The position numbers and the translations under genes were made by a program. From an uncultured Chlamydiae bacterium (GTDB lineage Bacteria > Chlamydiota > Chlamydiia > Chlamydiales > CALBHK01), in assembly GCA_937894565.1 (NCBI GenBank), contig CALBHK010000067.1, positions 1 to 5,548 on the forward strand: a DNA stretch of 5,548 nucleotides, written 5' to 3'. How positions within the stretch are numbered: position 1 is the first letter of the stretch; every line of letters starts with the position of its first letter. The notes below the pieces were generated by a model. That model searched no databases. It saw only the letters and a program-made list of their open reading frames with translations, and was not told where the DNA came from. Below, in pieces: positions 4,970-5,548 of this stretch.

Positions 4970-5234
4970 CCTCAGGCAACCCCCTCTCATCATAAAATTA
5001 TACCAGTCAGTAAAATACCCTTAGATTAAGCATATGTATGTTGGTTATTATTGTTGATTATCACAATAAATTAGTGACCAAAAATAAAAGTACCCCACCC
5101 CACCTTAAATTACGTCACACAAAATAAAAACTCTATATAGCTGTTATAGGGGTAATTACCACATAGCTGCTAAAAGCGACATCTGTGCTAGTCACTCACA
5201 GCATCAAATTTAAAAGAATAATAAAACCAGTAAG
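4970..5234. other. AT-rich non-coding region with small palindromes and a direct repeat
   Basis: No coding frame was seen. The region holds TTATTGT/ACAATAA (5048-5054 and 5063-5069), a 7-bp inverted repeat with an 8-nt loop. It also holds the palindrome GGTAATTACC (5151-5160), flanked by near-identical direct repeats ATAGCTGTTA (5137-5146) and ATAGCTGCTA (5163-5172). A weak hairpin CTGTG/CACAG (about 5181-5199) lies just past the 3' end of the recombinase gene but has no clear T-tract. Any of these could be protein-binding or recombination sites; none can be assigned. Confidence 0.35.
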
Positions 5235-5546
5235 TTACGATTTTTTATTACTCGCCAACACTCGATAAACCGTTGCCTGACCCACGCCCACAGAAAGAGC
5301 TATCTTTGACCTCGTCAAACCCTGCTTATCTAACTCAAGAATTAACGCCTGACGCTTGGCATCGAGCGGTTTTCGACCTGTGTATTTTCCTTCTGATTTA
5401 GCCTTGTTAACCCCTTCACGTTGCCTTTCCAGCATGATTTCACGTTCAAACTGAGCAATACCACCGAGTATCGTCAGCATAAGCTGTCCCGTAGGTGTTT
5501 GTGTATCTACCCCTAAATCTAAAATACGCAACCCGACATTTTTTCG
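5235..5546 (-). CDS. Serine recombinase (resolvase/invertase family), C-terminal part
   Basis: The minus-strand frame enters from the right edge and ends at TAA 5235-5237, giving 103 residues that start RKNVGLRILDLGVDTQT. The visible part is the end of the catalytic domain (TPTGQLMLTILGGIAQFEREIMLERQREG, the long E helix that mediates dimer contacts), a GKYTGRKP linker and a C-terminal Hin-like helix-turn-helix (LTRSKIALSVGVGQATVYRVL). The catalytic Ser and Arg residues lie outside the window. The length and the single C-terminal HTH fit the small resolvase/DNA invertase group (about 180-200 aa), common on plasmids and transposons. A TTG inside the frame (5529-5531) is only an internal Leu codon, not the start. 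Its target site cannot be identified here. Confidence 0.9.
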   Translation of the reverse strand, partial: RKNVGLRILDLGVDTQTPTGQLMLTILGGIAQFEREIMLERQREGVNKAKSEGKYTGRKPLDAKRQALILELDKQGLTRSKIALSVGVGQATVYRVLASNKKS

Positions 5547-5548
5547 GT

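Overview
The window looks like accessory DNA from a low-GC gammaproteobacterium, most likely Acinetobacter, on a plasmid or a variable part of the chromosome. The evidence is the AT-rich codon use, a Bap-type adhesin start with the BapA prefix-like domain, AlkB and VF530-type protein remnants, and a serine recombinase. The genus is inferred from protein character, not from a database match.

Layout from left to right. (1) 1-577, minus strand: the first 192 codons of a large surface adhesin of the BapA/Bap/LapF type. Its upstream region (578-846) holds a good sigma70-like promoter and a perfect 10-bp inverted repeat. (2) 847-1065, minus strand: the C-terminal 72 residues of an unrecognised cysteine-containing protein, cut off by an insertion sequence. 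(3) 1066-4208: an IS3-family element (IS51-like) with perfect 25-bp terminal inverted repeats, orfA, a programmed -1 frameshift signal and orfB. OrfB is split by a complete group II intron (about 1848-3681) that carries its own reverse transcriptase/maturase. (4) 4209-4601, plus strand: the C-terminal 130 residues of an AlkB-type dioxygenase, cut off by the same IS. (5) About 4733-4969: a degenerate VF530/DUF2132 DNA-binding protein gene with an internal stop, missed by simple ORF calling. (6) 4970-5234: AT-rich non-coding DNA with small palindromes. (7) 5235-5546, minus strand: the C-terminal half of a serine recombinase running off the right edge.

The main feature is the nested mobile element. 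The intron sits two codons after the first catalytic Asp of the IS transposase. Exact removal of 1848-3681 restores a standard IS3 reading (ADF-TYIQT) and a DD(35)E triad, and the 13 exon bases before the 5' splice site can pair with two candidate exon-binding sites in intron domain I. The full-length OrfAB transposase (about 406 aa) would therefore need both a -1 frameshift and intron splicing.

The IS has no target-site duplication, and its two flanks are 5'-truncated pieces of two unrelated genes. This suggests an IS-mediated deletion or recombination at this spot rather than a simple insertion. No tRNA, rRNA or CRISPR array was seen.
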